Shown: positions 8,923 through 16,510, counted from the stretch's first letter. The stretch: 64,000 nt of DNA from Aquipseudomonas alcaligenes_A (GCA_048595745.1 CP184361.1); one strand, 5' to 3'. Numbers and translations: made by a program. Notes: generated by a model from the sequence alone, not told the origin.

Positions 8923-9666
8923 ATGACCCAGATCGCCCGAACTGCCGAACGCCGCCTGCACGCCGAGCGCCTGATCGGCCCGGACGCGTTGCGCGAAGCC
9001 CAGACCCTGCGCTACGCCGTATTCAGCAGCGAATTCGATGCCAAGCTCAAGGGCGCCGAGCTGGGCCTGGACATGGATGATTTCGACCCGCACTGCCGCC
9101 ACATCGGCGTCCGCGATCTGAACACTGGCAAGCTGGTGGCCACCACCCGCCTGCTCGACCACCAGGCCGCCGCCAGCCTCGGCCGTTTCTACAGCGAGGA
9201 AGAGTTCAGCCTGCATGGCCTGGCCCACCTCGAAGGGCCGGTACTGGAGATCGGCCGCACCTGCGTCGACCCGGCCTACCGCAACGGCGGCACCATCGCG
9301 GTGCTGTGGAGCGAGCTGGCCGAGGTGCTCAACGAGGGCGGCTACCGCTACCTGATGGGCTGCGCCAGCATCCCCATGCAGGACGGCGGCGTCCAGGCCC
9401 AGGCGATCATGCAGCGCCTGCGCGAACGCCACCTGTGCACCGAACACCTGCGCGCCGAACCGCGCACCCCGCTGCCGGCCATGGACCTGCCGGGCAACGT
9501 CATCGCCGAGATGCCGCCGCTGCTCAAGGCCTACATGCGCCTGGGTGCCAAGGTCTGTGGCGAGCCCTGCTGGGACCGCGACTTCCAGGTGGCCGACGTG
9601 TTCATCCTGCTAAAGCGCGACGAGCTGTGTCCGCGTTACGCCCGTCACTTCAAGGCCGCCGTGTGA
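8923..9666 (+). CDS. olsB: L-ornithine N-alpha-acyltransferase (ornithine lipid synthesis, step 1)
   Basis: OlsB transfers a 3-hydroxyacyl group from acyl carrier protein to ornithine, giving lyso-ornithine lipid. The 247-residue protein has the GNAT-like hemolysin/OlsB fold with the typical segments LRYAVFSSEFDA, GPVLEIGRTCVDPAYRNGG and YLMGCASIPMQ. ATG 8923 follows GGAGGCTAATCG, giving a clear ribosome-binding site. The stop codon lies at the very edge of a structured repeat (9665-9805) that separates it from olsA. Ornithine lipids replace phospholipids under phosphate limitation in pseudomonads. Confidence 0.95.
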   Translation: MTQIARTAERRLHAERLIGPDALREAQTLRYAVFSSEFDAKLKGAELGLDMDDFDPHCRHIGVRDLNTGKLVATTRLLDHQAAASLGRFYSEEEFSLHGLAHLEGPVLEIGRTCVDPAYRNGGTIAVLWSELAEVLNEGGYRYLMGCASIPMQDGGVQAQAIMQRLRERHLCTEHLRAEPRTPLPAMDLPGNVIAEMPPLLKAYMRLGAKVCGEPCWDRDFQVADVFILLKRDELCPRYARHFKAAV

Positions 9667-9805
9667 AACCTGTCTCGGATCTCTTGATCGTCGGCCATGC
9701 TGCGTTGAAATGGTGCTCGGGCTGCTCATTTACAGCTCGTAAACTCCGCGCCCTCGCCCCATTTCGCCTTGCCTGGCTCTAGCTCAAGAGCCCGAAACAG
9801 GTTTC
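9665..9805 (+). repeat. Structured dispersed element, copy 1 (between olsB and olsA)
   Basis: This 141-base intergenic element is related to 62538-62679 read on the other strand. Shared blocks include CGTCGGCC, TGCTGCGTTGAAA, TGCTCATTTAC, CGTAAACT and TGGCTCTAGCTC. It is built of nested inverted repeats: outer GAAACCTGT (9665-9673) with ACAGGTTTC (9797-9805), then TCTTGA with TCAAGA, then GAAATGG with CCATTTC, and an inner TTTAC/GTAAA hairpin. The outer and middle arm sequences differ from copy 2, but the pairing is kept. It begins at the olsB TGA and ends 30 bases before the olsA start. Confidence 0.85.
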
Positions 9806-9835
9806 CGGCTCTTGTTCCCTCACACGAGAGCAATA

Positions 9836-10606
9836 ATGAACCGACTTCGTCTCTACTCGCGCCTGGCCCGGCTGGCGGCGGTATTGCTGCTGGGCTTGGC
9901 ACTGGCCAGCTTTGTCGCCGTAGTCGAGCGCGCATACCGGCATGACCTGATGACACTGCGCCAGCGCCTGACCCGCTGGTTCCTCGCCCGCCTGAGCGGC
10001 GCCCTGCCGTTCGAGGTCGAAGTACGCGGCGAGCTGCCACAGGGCCCGCACCTGTGGGTCGGCAACCATGTGTCGTGGACCGACATCCCGCTGCTCGGCC
10101 AGCTGCTGCCGATCTCCTTCCTGTCCAAGGCCGAAGTGCGCACCTGGCCGCTGGCCGGCTGGCTCGCGCACAAGGCCGGCACGCTGTTTATCCGCAGAGG
10201 CTCGGGTGACAGCACACTGCTCGCCCGCCAGCTGCACCGTCACCTGGAAGCCGGGCGCCAGTTGCTGATTTTCCCCGAGGGCACCACCACCGACGGCCAG
10301 CAGGTGCGCACCTTCCACGGTCGCCTGCTGACCGGCGCCATCGAGGCTGGCGTGCCGCTGCAGCCGGTGGCGATCCGCTACCGGCGCAACGGTGAGGTCG
10401 ATCCGATCGCCCCGTTCATCGGCGACGACGACCTGCTGTCACATCTGCTACGCCTTTTCCGCGCCGAGCGCGCAGTGGTCGAAATCCAGCTGCTTACCCC
10501 GATCGCCAGCCACGGCCAGGAGCGCAACGCCCTGGCTCGTCAGGCGCAACGGGCAGTGCAGGTGGCGCTGTTTGGCGAGCCGCAGGAGCAGTCGCAGGCG
10601 GCCTGA
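9836..10606 (+). CDS. olsA: Lyso-ornithine lipid O-acyltransferase (ornithine lipid synthesis, step 2)
   Basis: OlsA acylates the hydroxyl group of lyso-ornithine lipid. The 256-residue protein is a PlsC/LPLAT-family membrane enzyme with an N-terminal hydrophobic segment (about residues 13-30). It has the catalytic NHxxxxD motif (NHVSWTD), an FIRRGSGD-like block II and FPEGTTT block III. ATG at 9836 follows ACGAGAG; an in-frame upstream start would lie in the downstream flank of the repeat. olsB and olsA are normally adjacent and co-transcribed, but here 169 bases containing the structured element intervene. Confidence 0.93.
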   Translation: MNRLRLYSRLARLAAVLLLGLALASFVAVVERAYRHDLMTLRQRLTRWFLARLSGALPFEVEVRGELPQGPHLWVGNHVSWTDIPLLGQLLPISFLSKAEVRTWPLAGWLAHKAGTLFIRRGSGDSTLLARQLHRHLEAGRQLLIFPEGTTTDGQQVRTFHGRLLTGAIEAGVPLQPVAIRYRRNGEVDPIAPFIGDDDLLSHLLRLFRAERAVVEIQLLTPIASHGQERNALARQAQRAVQVALFGEPQEQSQAA

Positions 10607-10632
10607 TGGCGTGCGGTGTACTGCCGCCGTAG

Positions 10633-10699
10633 GGTGGATCACGCTTCACCGATCCACCGGGCGGCGTGAGGGTGGATGAACAAAGCGTCATCCACCCTC
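10633..10699 (+). repeat. Paired palindromic repeat units (GGTGGATC and GGGTGGATGA type)
   Basis: Two hairpins lie back to back after olsA. The first is GGTGGATC (10633-10640) with GATCCACC (10651-10658). The second is a perfect 12-base stem, GAGGGTGGATGA (10668-10679) with TCATCCACCCTC (10688-10699), with an 8-base loop. Both share the core GGTGGAT, as expected for a REP-like palindromic unit. There is no T-tract, so factor-independent termination is unlikely. The right arm of the second hairpin encodes the last three residues and stop of acpH on the other strand. Confidence 0.75.
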
Positions 10700-11263
10700 G
10701 GATCTGGCAAACACCTGCAACTGCGGATAGAAGGCGCGGAAGTCGTCGCTGAGCGGCTCGTACAGCCGCTCCAGCTCGCTCATCGCACCTGCCAGCATCT
10801 GCGGCCGCGAAAGACGCCGACTCATGCCGCCGATCACCTGCTCCAACACGGCGAAATCCCTGTAACTGCCCAGCCAATCCTGCGCCGCCATGCGCGGGGC
10901 GATGCTGGCCAAGCGCTCGGGCAGTTCGCGCTGGGCCGCCAGCACTTCGTACACGCGGCCGGTGAACTGCGGCAGCGGTTCATCGTGGTAGTCCGTCCAG
11001 TCGCGTGCCAGGCAATGATCGAAGAACAGGTCCAGCAGGATGCCCGAGGTACGCCGCCGCTCGGCGGGAAAGCGCGCCCGCGCCTGCTCGACCAGCGGGT
11101 GGCGGTCGGTGAAGGCGTCGATCTGCCGGTGCAGGCGGATGGCCGCCTCGAGGTCGGCCGGGAAGCGCCCCGCCAGCGGTCCCTTGACGAAATCGCCGTA
11201 CAGGCTGCCAAGCAGCTGCGCCGGGCTGTCGCCGCCCAGATGCAGGTGCGCCAGGTAGTTCAC
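10688..11263 (-). CDS. acpH: Acyl carrier protein phosphodiesterase (AcpH)
   Basis: AcpH removes the 4'-phosphopantetheine group from holo-ACP. The 191-residue protein matches the family along its length: MNYLAHLHLG at the start, LYGDFVKG at 21-28, an HRQIDAFTDRHP metal-binding stretch, RRRTSGILLDLFFDHCLARDW and a helical C-terminus. The start is GTG at 11263 overlapping the AraC-type gene stop as GTGA, indicating co-translation. The C-terminal Glu-Gly-Gly and the TGA stop are supplied by one arm of a palindromic repeat. Confidence 0.88.
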   Translation of the reverse strand: MNYLAHLHLGGDSPAQLLGSLYGDFVKGPLAGRFPADLEAAIRLHRQIDAFTDRHPLVEQARARFPAERRRTSGILLDLFFDHCLARDWTDYHDEPLPQFTGRVYEVLAAQRELPERLASIAPRMAAQDWLGSYRDFAVLEQVIGGMSRRLSRPQMLAGAMSELERLYEPLSDDFRAFYPQLQVFARSEGG

Positions 11264-12285
11264 GCCGCGGCCTTGCGCCAGGCATTGGGGGTCATGCCCA
11301 GCCAGCGGCGGAAGGTACGGCTGAAATTGCTGGTATCGCGATAGCCGAGGCGCTCGGCCACCGCTTCGACGCTCAGCTCGGTGTTCTGCAGCAGCCAGCA
11401 GGCCAGCTCCTGGCGCACCTCGTCGAGCAGCAGCTGGTAGTGGGCGCCCTCCTCGCGCAGACGGCGGATCAGGGTGCGCTCGGACAGGTGGAACTCCTCG
11501 GCCAGCTGCTCCAGGGTCGGGTAGCTGCCGCTGCAGGCCAGCAGGCGCAGCTGCACCTTGCTGGTCCAGTCACCGCCATGACGAGTACCGAGCAACTGGT
11601 GCTCGCAGTCGCGCAGGGCGATGCGCGCGGCCTGGGCATCGGCGCTCAGGCTCGGCCGATCGAGCCACTCCAGCGGCAGGCTGACGGCATAGTGCTCGGC
11701 GGAAAAGCTCACGTCAGGGCCGAGCAGCTCGAAGTAACGAGCAGCCCAGGGCGGCTCGGCGAAGGGGAAGGCGAACTGCAGGCGGCCCGCCGGCAGCATC
11801 CCGCACACGGCCTCCAGCAGGCGCAGGCAGACACCTGCGGCAGTGGCCAGGATGTGCTCGCGGGCATCGCCCAGGTCGAACAGTTCCTCGCCGGTCACCC
11901 GATAACGCTCACCCTCCTCGCGACCGGACAGACGCAGGCTGGTCAGGCGCAGCACGCTGAAACGCTCCAGCACCTGCAGCACGCCGCGCAGGTCCGGACA
12001 CAACGCCGCGGCGTAGCCCACCGGGCCATGGGCCGACACCGGCGTGGCGCAGCCGACCTCCAGGCCCAGCCAGGGACAGTCGGTAAGCACGATGGCGCGG
12101 CGCACCAGGCGCTGCACCTGGGCGAAGTTGAGCGGGCGGTTGTCGCGGTGCAGGTGCTGCCAGTCAAGCCCGGTGCCGCTGAGGATGTCGTTCTCGGCGA
12201 AGCCGCGCTGGCGTAGCGCCGCGCACAGCAGGCGGGCGTAGATCGGGTGCAGGCAGGGTTGCAGCGGGACGAGGCTGGGTTCCAT
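11260..12285 (-). CDS. AraC-family transcription regulator next to alkB
   Basis: The 341-residue protein has an N-terminal Arabinose_bd-type domain (PF12625 style) and a C-terminal AraC helix-turn-helix pair. The second helix region reads AVAERLGYRDTSNFSRTFRRWLGMTP. ATG 12285 is chosen because GGAAG lies 7 bases upstream; a TTG further upstream has weaker support. It is transcribed away from alkB across a 123-base shared promoter region and is coupled to acpH. AraC-family proteins such as AlkR and OruR/ArgR relatives regulate alkB genes in other bacteria. Control of alkB here is an inference from position. Confidence 0.85.
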   Translation of the reverse strand: MEPSLVPLQPCLHPIYARLLCAALRQRGFAENDILSGTGLDWQHLHRDNRPLNFAQVQRLVRRAIVLTDCPWLGLEVGCATPVSAHGPVGYAAALCPDLRGVLQVLERFSVLRLTSLRLSGREEGERYRVTGEELFDLGDAREHILATAAGVCLRLLEAVCGMLPAGRLQFAFPFAEPPWAARYFELLGPDVSFSAEHYAVSLPLEWLDRPSLSADAQAARIALRDCEHQLLGTRHGGDWTSKVQLRLLACSGSYPTLEQLAEEFHLSERTLIRRLREEGAHYQLLLDEVRQELACWLLQNTELSVEAVAERLGYRDTSNFSRTFRRWLGMTPNAWRKAAA

Positions 12286-12408
12286 GGCGGCTTCCGGCGC
12301 GGGGCTCAACTGTCACCATAAGACGATTTTCTGCCCATCTCAACGGTTCTGCGCAAGACCAATGCGGTCCATGCTGGCCACAGGTCGTAGAACCTCGGAG
12401 AGAACAAC

Positions 12409-13569
12409 ATGGAAATCGCCCTGCCCTACCGTGACCGCAAGCGCCCGCTGTGGCTGCTGTCACTGTTCGTACCCACCTTCGGGCTGATCGGCCCGGCGCT
12501 GTACCTGCTGGTGTCGCCCAGCGAACTCTGGCTGTGGCTGTCGCCGCTGTTTTTTTATTTCGGCATCCCGCTGCTGGATGCGCTGATCGGTGAGGACCCG
12601 AGCAACCCGCCGGAGTCCGAAGTCCCGGCGCTGGAGGCCGATCCCTACTACCGCTGGATCACCTACCTGCTGGTGCCGGTGCTGTGGGCCTCGTTCATCG
12701 CCATCTGCGTGTTCGTCGCCAGCCAGCCGCTGAGCGCAACCGGCCTGCTGGCGATGATCATCAACACCGGCGGCGGCCTGGGTTTCGCCATCAACCTGGG
12801 CCACGAGATGGGCCACAAGAAAAGCACCCTGGAACGCTGGCTGGCCAAGCTGGCACTGGTGCCGGCCTGCTACGGGCACTTCTACATCGAGCACAACCGC
12901 GGTCACCACCGTGATGTGGCCACGCCCGTCGATCCGGCCTCATCGCGCATGGGCGAGTCGATCTACCGTTTCGTCCTGCGCGAAATGCCGGGCGGCTTCC
13001 GCCGCGCCTGGCAGCTGGAGCAGGAACGCCTGGCGCGCTGCGGCAAGAGCCCCTGGAGCCTGGACAACGAAGTGCTGCAGCCGGCGCTGATCAGCCTGGC
13101 GCTGTACGGCGCGCTGGTGGCCGCGCTGGGCTGGCAGATCCTGCCGTTCCTGCTGCTCAGCGCCTTCTGGGGCGCCTTCCAGCTGACCTCGGCCAACTAC
13201 CTGGAGCACTACGGCCTGCTGCGGCGCAAGCTGGAAAATGGCCGCTACGAGGTGTGCCAGCCGCACCATTCGTGGAACAGCAACCACCTGTTCTCCAACT
13301 GGGCGCTGTTTCACCTGCAACGCCATTCCGACCACCACGCCCACCCGACCCGGCGCTACCAGTCGCTGCGCAACTTCCCCGATCTGCCGCGCCTGCCCAG
13401 CGGCTACTTCGGCATGTTCCTGCTGGCCTACGTGCCGCCGCTGTGGTTCCGCCTGATGAACCCGCGGCTGATTGAAGCGGTACAGGGCGATGCGGCGCGC
13501 ATCAACTTCCAGCCGGGCCTGCGCGAGCGCCTGATGCGCCGCTACGGCCTGCAGGAACACGCCGCATGA
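12409..13569 (+). CDS. alkB: Alkane 1-monooxygenase (membrane di-iron alkane hydroxylase)
   Basis: AlkB hydroxylates terminal carbons of n-alkanes in the inner membrane, using electrons from rubredoxin. The 386-residue protein has several transmembrane helices and all histidine boxes: HEMGH (132-136), HNRGHH (162-167), the AlkB signature NYLEHYGL (263-270, H267) and HSDHH (306-310). Length is normal. GGAGAG stands 9-11 bases before the ATG. Its stop overlaps the rubredoxin start as ATGA. Chain-length preference cannot be read safely from the sequence. Confidence 0.97.
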   Translation: MEIALPYRDRKRPLWLLSLFVPTFGLIGPALYLLVSPSELWLWLSPLFFYFGIPLLDALIGEDPSNPPESEVPALEADPYYRWITYLLVPVLWASFIAICVFVASQPLSATGLLAMIINTGGGLGFAINLGHEMGHKKSTLERWLAKLALVPACYGHFYIEHNRGHHRDVATPVDPASSRMGESIYRFVLREMPGGFRRAWQLEQERLARCGKSPWSLDNEVLQPALISLALYGALVAALGWQILPFLLLSAFWGAFQLTSANYLEHYGLLRRKLENGRYEVCQPHHSWNSNHLFSNWALFHLQRHSDHHAHPTRRYQSLRNFPDLPRLPSGYFGMFLLAYVPPLWFRLMNPRLIEAVQGDAARINFQPGLRERLMRRYGLQEHAA

Positions 13570-13733
13570 GCCGCTACCGCTGCCCGGAATGCGGCTACTG
13601 CTACGACGAATCCCGCGGCGAGCCGCACCAGGGCTACCCGGCCGGCACGCCCTGGGACGCCCTGCCGGGAGACTTCGCCTGCCCGGACTGCGCGATCCGG
13701 GTGAAGGACGAGTTCGAGCCGCTGGCCGAATGA
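13566..13733 (+). CDS. Rubredoxin coupled to alkB
   Basis: A 55-residue rubredoxin, with iron ligands Cys6, Cys9, Cys39 and Cys42 in CPECGY and CPDCAI. It overlaps alkB by 4 bases, so it is an obvious electron-carrier candidate. Two details are unusual. The glycine that normally follows the second CxxC is alanine. There is also one extra residue, with an arginine (IRVKDEFE), after that motif compared with the common VGKxDFE pattern. An added arginine there was reported as the mark of AlkG1-type rubredoxins, which did not support alkane hydroxylation in complementation work on AlkG homologues. The function is therefore uncertain despite the coupling. Confidence 0.9.
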   Translation: MSRYRCPECGYCYDESRGEPHQGYPAGTPWDALPGDFACPDCAIRVKDEFEPLAE

Positions 13734-13740
13734 CCCGTAC

Positions 13741-13771
13741 AGGCCGCGAGCCACGCGCAGGCTCGCGGCCT
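13741..13771 (+). terminator. Strong hairpin after the alkB-rubredoxin pair
   Basis: A perfect 12-base GC-rich stem, AGGCCGCGAGCC with GGCTCGCGGCCT, with a 7-base loop lies 7 bases after the rubredoxin stop. There is no long T-run, so it may stabilise the 3' end or act as a weak terminator. Confidence 0.6.
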
Positions 13772-13786
13772 GTCCATCAGCAGCGT

Positions 13787-13858
13787 CGATAGTCGCTATC
13801 GGAACAAACGATCTGCGTATCGGGAAAGCCCGATATACAGTTCGCCTCAATCCGATAC
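13787..13858 (+). promoter_or_regulatory. Candidate operator cluster for the ArsR-type regulator
   Basis: Three TATCGG-type sites lie upstream of the regulator gene. They are a perfect palindrome CGATAG-TCG-CTATCG (13787-13801), an inverted repeat TATCGGG-AAAG-CCCGATA (13818-13835) and a single CCGATAC half-site (13852-13858). Repeated symmetric AT-containing sites just ahead of an ArsR gene are the usual autoregulatory layout. The ATG of the regulator is at 13874. Confidence 0.6.
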
Positions 13859-13873
13859 GCGCAGTCCGCCGCC

Positions 13874-14179
13874 ATGTCCGACTCCATCGACCTCGACGAA
13901 ATCATCAAAGCCCTGGCCCACCCGGTGCGCCGCGAAATCCTGCAGTGGCTGAAGGAGCCGGAGAAGCACTTCGCCGACCAGGACCACCCGCTGGAACTGG
14001 GCGTGTGCGCCGGCAAGTTCGAGCGCTGCGGCCTGTCCCAGTCGAGCGTCTCGGCGCACCTGGCAACGCTGCAGCGCGCCGGTCTGATCAGCAGCCGCAA
14101 GGTCGGCCAGTGGAGCTTCTTCAAGCGTAACGAGGCCGTCATCCAGGCCTTCCTGAGCAGCCTCGACCAACAACTCTGA
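13874..14179 (+). CDS. ArsR-family transcription repressor with two cysteines ahead of the recognition helix
   Basis: A 101-residue winged-helix protein starting with the ArsR hallmark IIKALAHPVRREILQWL. The recognition helix region is GLSQSSVSAHLATLQRAGLI. It lacks the classic ELCVCDL metal site, but Cys45 and Cys52 (GVCAGKFERCGLS) flank the start of the DNA-recognition element and could act as a thiol switch. It heads a three-gene unit with an MFS transporter and an ene-reductase. This matches, from memory, PA4354-PA4355-xenB of P. aeruginosa. Electrophile or redox sensing is an inference. Confidence 0.88.
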   Translation: MSDSIDLDEIIKALAHPVRREILQWLKEPEKHFADQDHPLELGVCAGKFERCGLSQSSVSAHLATLQRAGLISSRKVGQWSFFKRNEAVIQAFLSSLDQQL

Positions 14180-14235
14180 GCCCGGCCCGGCACGACGGGC
14201 CCTTCCATCACCGATTCGTTTCAGGAGCCGGCCCC

Positions 14236-15402
14236 ATGCCGTTACCGCTTCTCGTCCTCGCTTTGTCCGCGTTTGCCATCGGCACCACGGAATTCGTCAT
14301 CATGGGCCTGCTGCCCGAGGTGGCCGCTGACCTCGGCGTGTCCATCCCCGGCGCCGGCTGGCTGGTCACTGGCTACGCCCTGGGCGTGGCCCTGGGCGCG
14401 CCGTTCATGGCCCTGGTCACCGCCAACTGGCCACGCAAGCTGGCCCTGCTTGGCCTGATGGGCATCTTCGTCATCGGCAACCTGCTGTGCGCCACCGCCG
14501 CCGACTACGAGTTGCTGATGGTCGCGCGGGTGGTCACCGCGCTCTGCCATGGCGCCTTCTTCGGCATCGGCTCGGTAGTCGCCGCCAGCCTGGTGCCGGA
14601 GAACCGCAAGGCCTCGGCCGTGGCCCTGATGTTCACCGGCCTGACCCTGGCCAACGTGCTCGGCGTGCCGCTGGGCACCGCATTGGGCCAGTACGCCGGC
14701 TGGCGCTCGACCTTCTGGGCGGTGACCGCGATCGGCGTGATCGCCTTCATCGGCCTGTGGCGCGTGCTGCCGAACAATCAGCAGCAGGAGCCGGCCGACC
14801 TGCGCGGCGAGCTGGCCGCCATGCGCGGCGCCGGACTGTGGCTGGCGCTGACCACCACCGTACTGTTCTCTGCCGCCGTGTTCGCCCTGTTCACTTACAT
14901 CGCCCCGCTGCTCGGCGAGGTCACTGGTGTGTCGCCGCGCGGCATCACCTGGACCCTGCTGCTGATCGGCGTCGGCCTGACCCTGGGCAACCTGATCGGT
15001 GGGCGCCTGGCCGACTGGAACCTGGCCACCGCACTGGCCGGCATCCTGCTGACCCTGGCGATCCTCTCCTCGCTGGTGCGCTGGAGCAGCCCACTGCTGA
15101 TTCCTTTGGAGATCAACCTGCTGCTCTGGGCCATGGCCGCCTTCGCTGCGGTGCCGGCCCTGCAGGTCAACGTGATGAACTTCGGCCAGGCCGCCCCCAA
15201 CCTGGTGGCCACCCTCAACATCGGCGCCTTCAACCTGGGCAATGCCCTTGGCGCCTGGGTCGGCGGCCTGGTGATCAGCCTGGGCCTGGGCCTTACCAGT
15301 GCGCCCCTGGCCGCTGCCGCGCTGGCCGCCCTGGCACTGCTCGCCGCCCTGCTCACGACTTCTCTCGGCAGCATCGCAGCCGCCGAACCCCTGCTGGACT
15401 GA
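14236..15402 (+). CDS. MFS efflux transporter, DHA1 type
   Basis: A 388-residue, about 12-helix major facilitator of the AraJ/YdhP-like DHA1 drug:H+ antiporter group, starting FAIGTTEFVIMGLLPEVAADL. The motif ALGAPFMALVTANWPRKLAL sits in the loop after helix 2, and RVVTALCHGAFFGIGSVVAA in helix 4. It has a good ribosome-binding site (CAGGAG, 8 bases before ATG). It lies 56 bases after the ArsR gene and 18 bases before the ene-reductase, so it is probably induced with them. The substrate is unknown; export of a toxic carbonyl or nitro compound would fit the partner enzyme. Confidence 0.88.
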   Translation: MPLPLLVLALSAFAIGTTEFVIMGLLPEVAADLGVSIPGAGWLVTGYALGVALGAPFMALVTANWPRKLALLGLMGIFVIGNLLCATAADYELLMVARVVTALCHGAFFGIGSVVAASLVPENRKASAVALMFTGLTLANVLGVPLGTALGQYAGWRSTFWAVTAIGVIAFIGLWRVLPNNQQQEPADLRGELAAMRGAGLWLALTTTVLFSAAVFALFTYIAPLLGEVTGVSPRGITWTLLLIGVGLTLGNLIGGRLADWNLATALAGILLTLAILSSLVRWSSPLLIPLEINLLLWAMAAFAAVPALQVNVMNFGQAAPNLVATLNIGAFNLGNALGAWVGGLVISLGLGLTSAPLAAAALAALALLAALLTTSLGSIAAAEPLLD

Positions 15403-15420
15403 CCCACTGGAGACCGCACC

Positions 15421-16470
15421 ATGACTACCCTGTTCGATCCGCTCAAGCTCGGCAGCCTGGAACTGCCCAACCGCATCATCATGGCCCCGCTGACCCGCTG
15501 CCGCGCCGACGCAGGCCGCGTGCCCAACGCGCTGATGGCCGAGTACTACGTGCAGCGCGCCTCGGCCGGCCTGATCCTAAGCGAGGCCACCTCGGTGACG
15601 CCGATGGGCGTCGGCTACCCGGACACCCCCGGCATCTGGTCCGAAGACCAGGTGCGCGGCTGGCTCAACATCACCCGCGCCGTGCACGCCAACGGCGGGC
15701 GCATTTTCCTCCAACTGTGGCACGTCGGCCGCATCTCCGACCCGCTGTACCTCGATGGCGAGCTGCCGGTAGCACCGAGCGCCATCCAGCCGGCCGGGCA
15801 TGTCAGCCTGGTGCGCCCGATGAAGGGCTTCGAGACCCCGCGTGCCCTGGAAACCGAGGAAATCGCCGAGATCGTCGAGGCCTACCGCCACGGCGCCGAG
15901 AATGCCAAGGCCGCCGGCTTCGACGGCGTAGAGATCCATGCCGCCAACGGCTACCTGCTCGACCAGTTCCTGCAGAGCAGCACCAACCAGCGCAGCGACC
16001 AGTACGGCGGCTCGCTGGAAAACCGCGCGCGCCTGCTGCTGGAAGTCACCGATGCGGCGATTTCCGTGTGGGGCGCCGACCGCGTCGGCGTGCACCTGTC
16101 GCCGCGTTGCGACCTGCATGACATGGGCGATGCCGACCCGCGCGAAACCTTCGGTTATGTCGCCCGCGAGCTGGGCAAGCGCGGCGTGGCCTTCATCTGC
16201 ACCCGCGAGCGTGAAGACGAAGACAGCCTGACGCCGTTCATCAAGGAGCAGTTCGGCGGCCTGGTGATCGCCAACGAGCGCTTCACCAAAGAGCAGGCCA
16301 ACGCCTGGCTGGCCGCGGGCAAGGCCGACGCCGTGGCCTTCGGCGTGCCCTACATCGCCAACCCCGACCTGGTCGAACGCCTGGCCCAGGACGCCCCGCT
16401 GAACGAGGCACGCCCCGAGCTGTTCTACGCCCAGGGCCCGGTCGGCTACATCGACTACCCGCGCCTGTAA
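15421..16470 (+). CDS. xenB: Old yellow enzyme-family ene-reductase (XenB/NemA type)
   Basis: This 349-residue FMN TIM-barrel enzyme uses NADPH to reduce activated C=C bonds and can reduce nitro compounds and nitrate esters. Family marks include FDPLKLGSLELPNRIIMAPLTR at the N-terminus, the substrate-binding HAAN pair in EIHAANGYLLDQFL, and QYGGSLENRARLLLEV. ATG is preceded by GGAG. It is the last gene of the ArsR-MFS unit and ends at a strong terminator. The xenB name relies on remembered gene order (PA4356) as well as sequence. A second, only moderately similar OYE is at 23023-24132. Confidence 0.9.
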   Translation: MTTLFDPLKLGSLELPNRIIMAPLTRCRADAGRVPNALMAEYYVQRASAGLILSEATSVTPMGVGYPDTPGIWSEDQVRGWLNITRAVHANGGRIFLQLWHVGRISDPLYLDGELPVAPSAIQPAGHVSLVRPMKGFETPRALETEEIAEIVEAYRHGAENAKAAGFDGVEIHAANGYLLDQFLQSSTNQRSDQYGGSLENRARLLLEVTDAAISVWGADRVGVHLSPRCDLHDMGDADPRETFGYVARELGKRGVAFICTREREDEDSLTPFIKEQFGGLVIANERFTKEQANAWLAAGKADAVAFGVPYIANPDLVERLAQDAPLNEARPELFYAQGPVGYIDYPRL

Positions 16471-16480
16471 GCTGGCAGCC

Positions 16481-16510
16481 ATGGAAAGCCCCGCGATCGG
16501 GGCTTTCCAT
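16481..16510 (+). terminator. Hairpin terminator after the ene-reductase
   Basis: A perfect 12-base stem, ATGGAAAGCCCC with GGGGCTTTCCAT, and a 6-base loop starts 11 bases after the stop. It is symmetrical and could work on either strand, although the T-run (CTTT) is short. Confidence 0.75.

Noticed and set aside
10668..10699. Perfect 12-base hairpin as a terminator of olsA or acpH
   Set aside because: No T-tract on either strand, a related hairpin stands next to it, and it overlaps acpH coding sequence; a repeat unit fits better.
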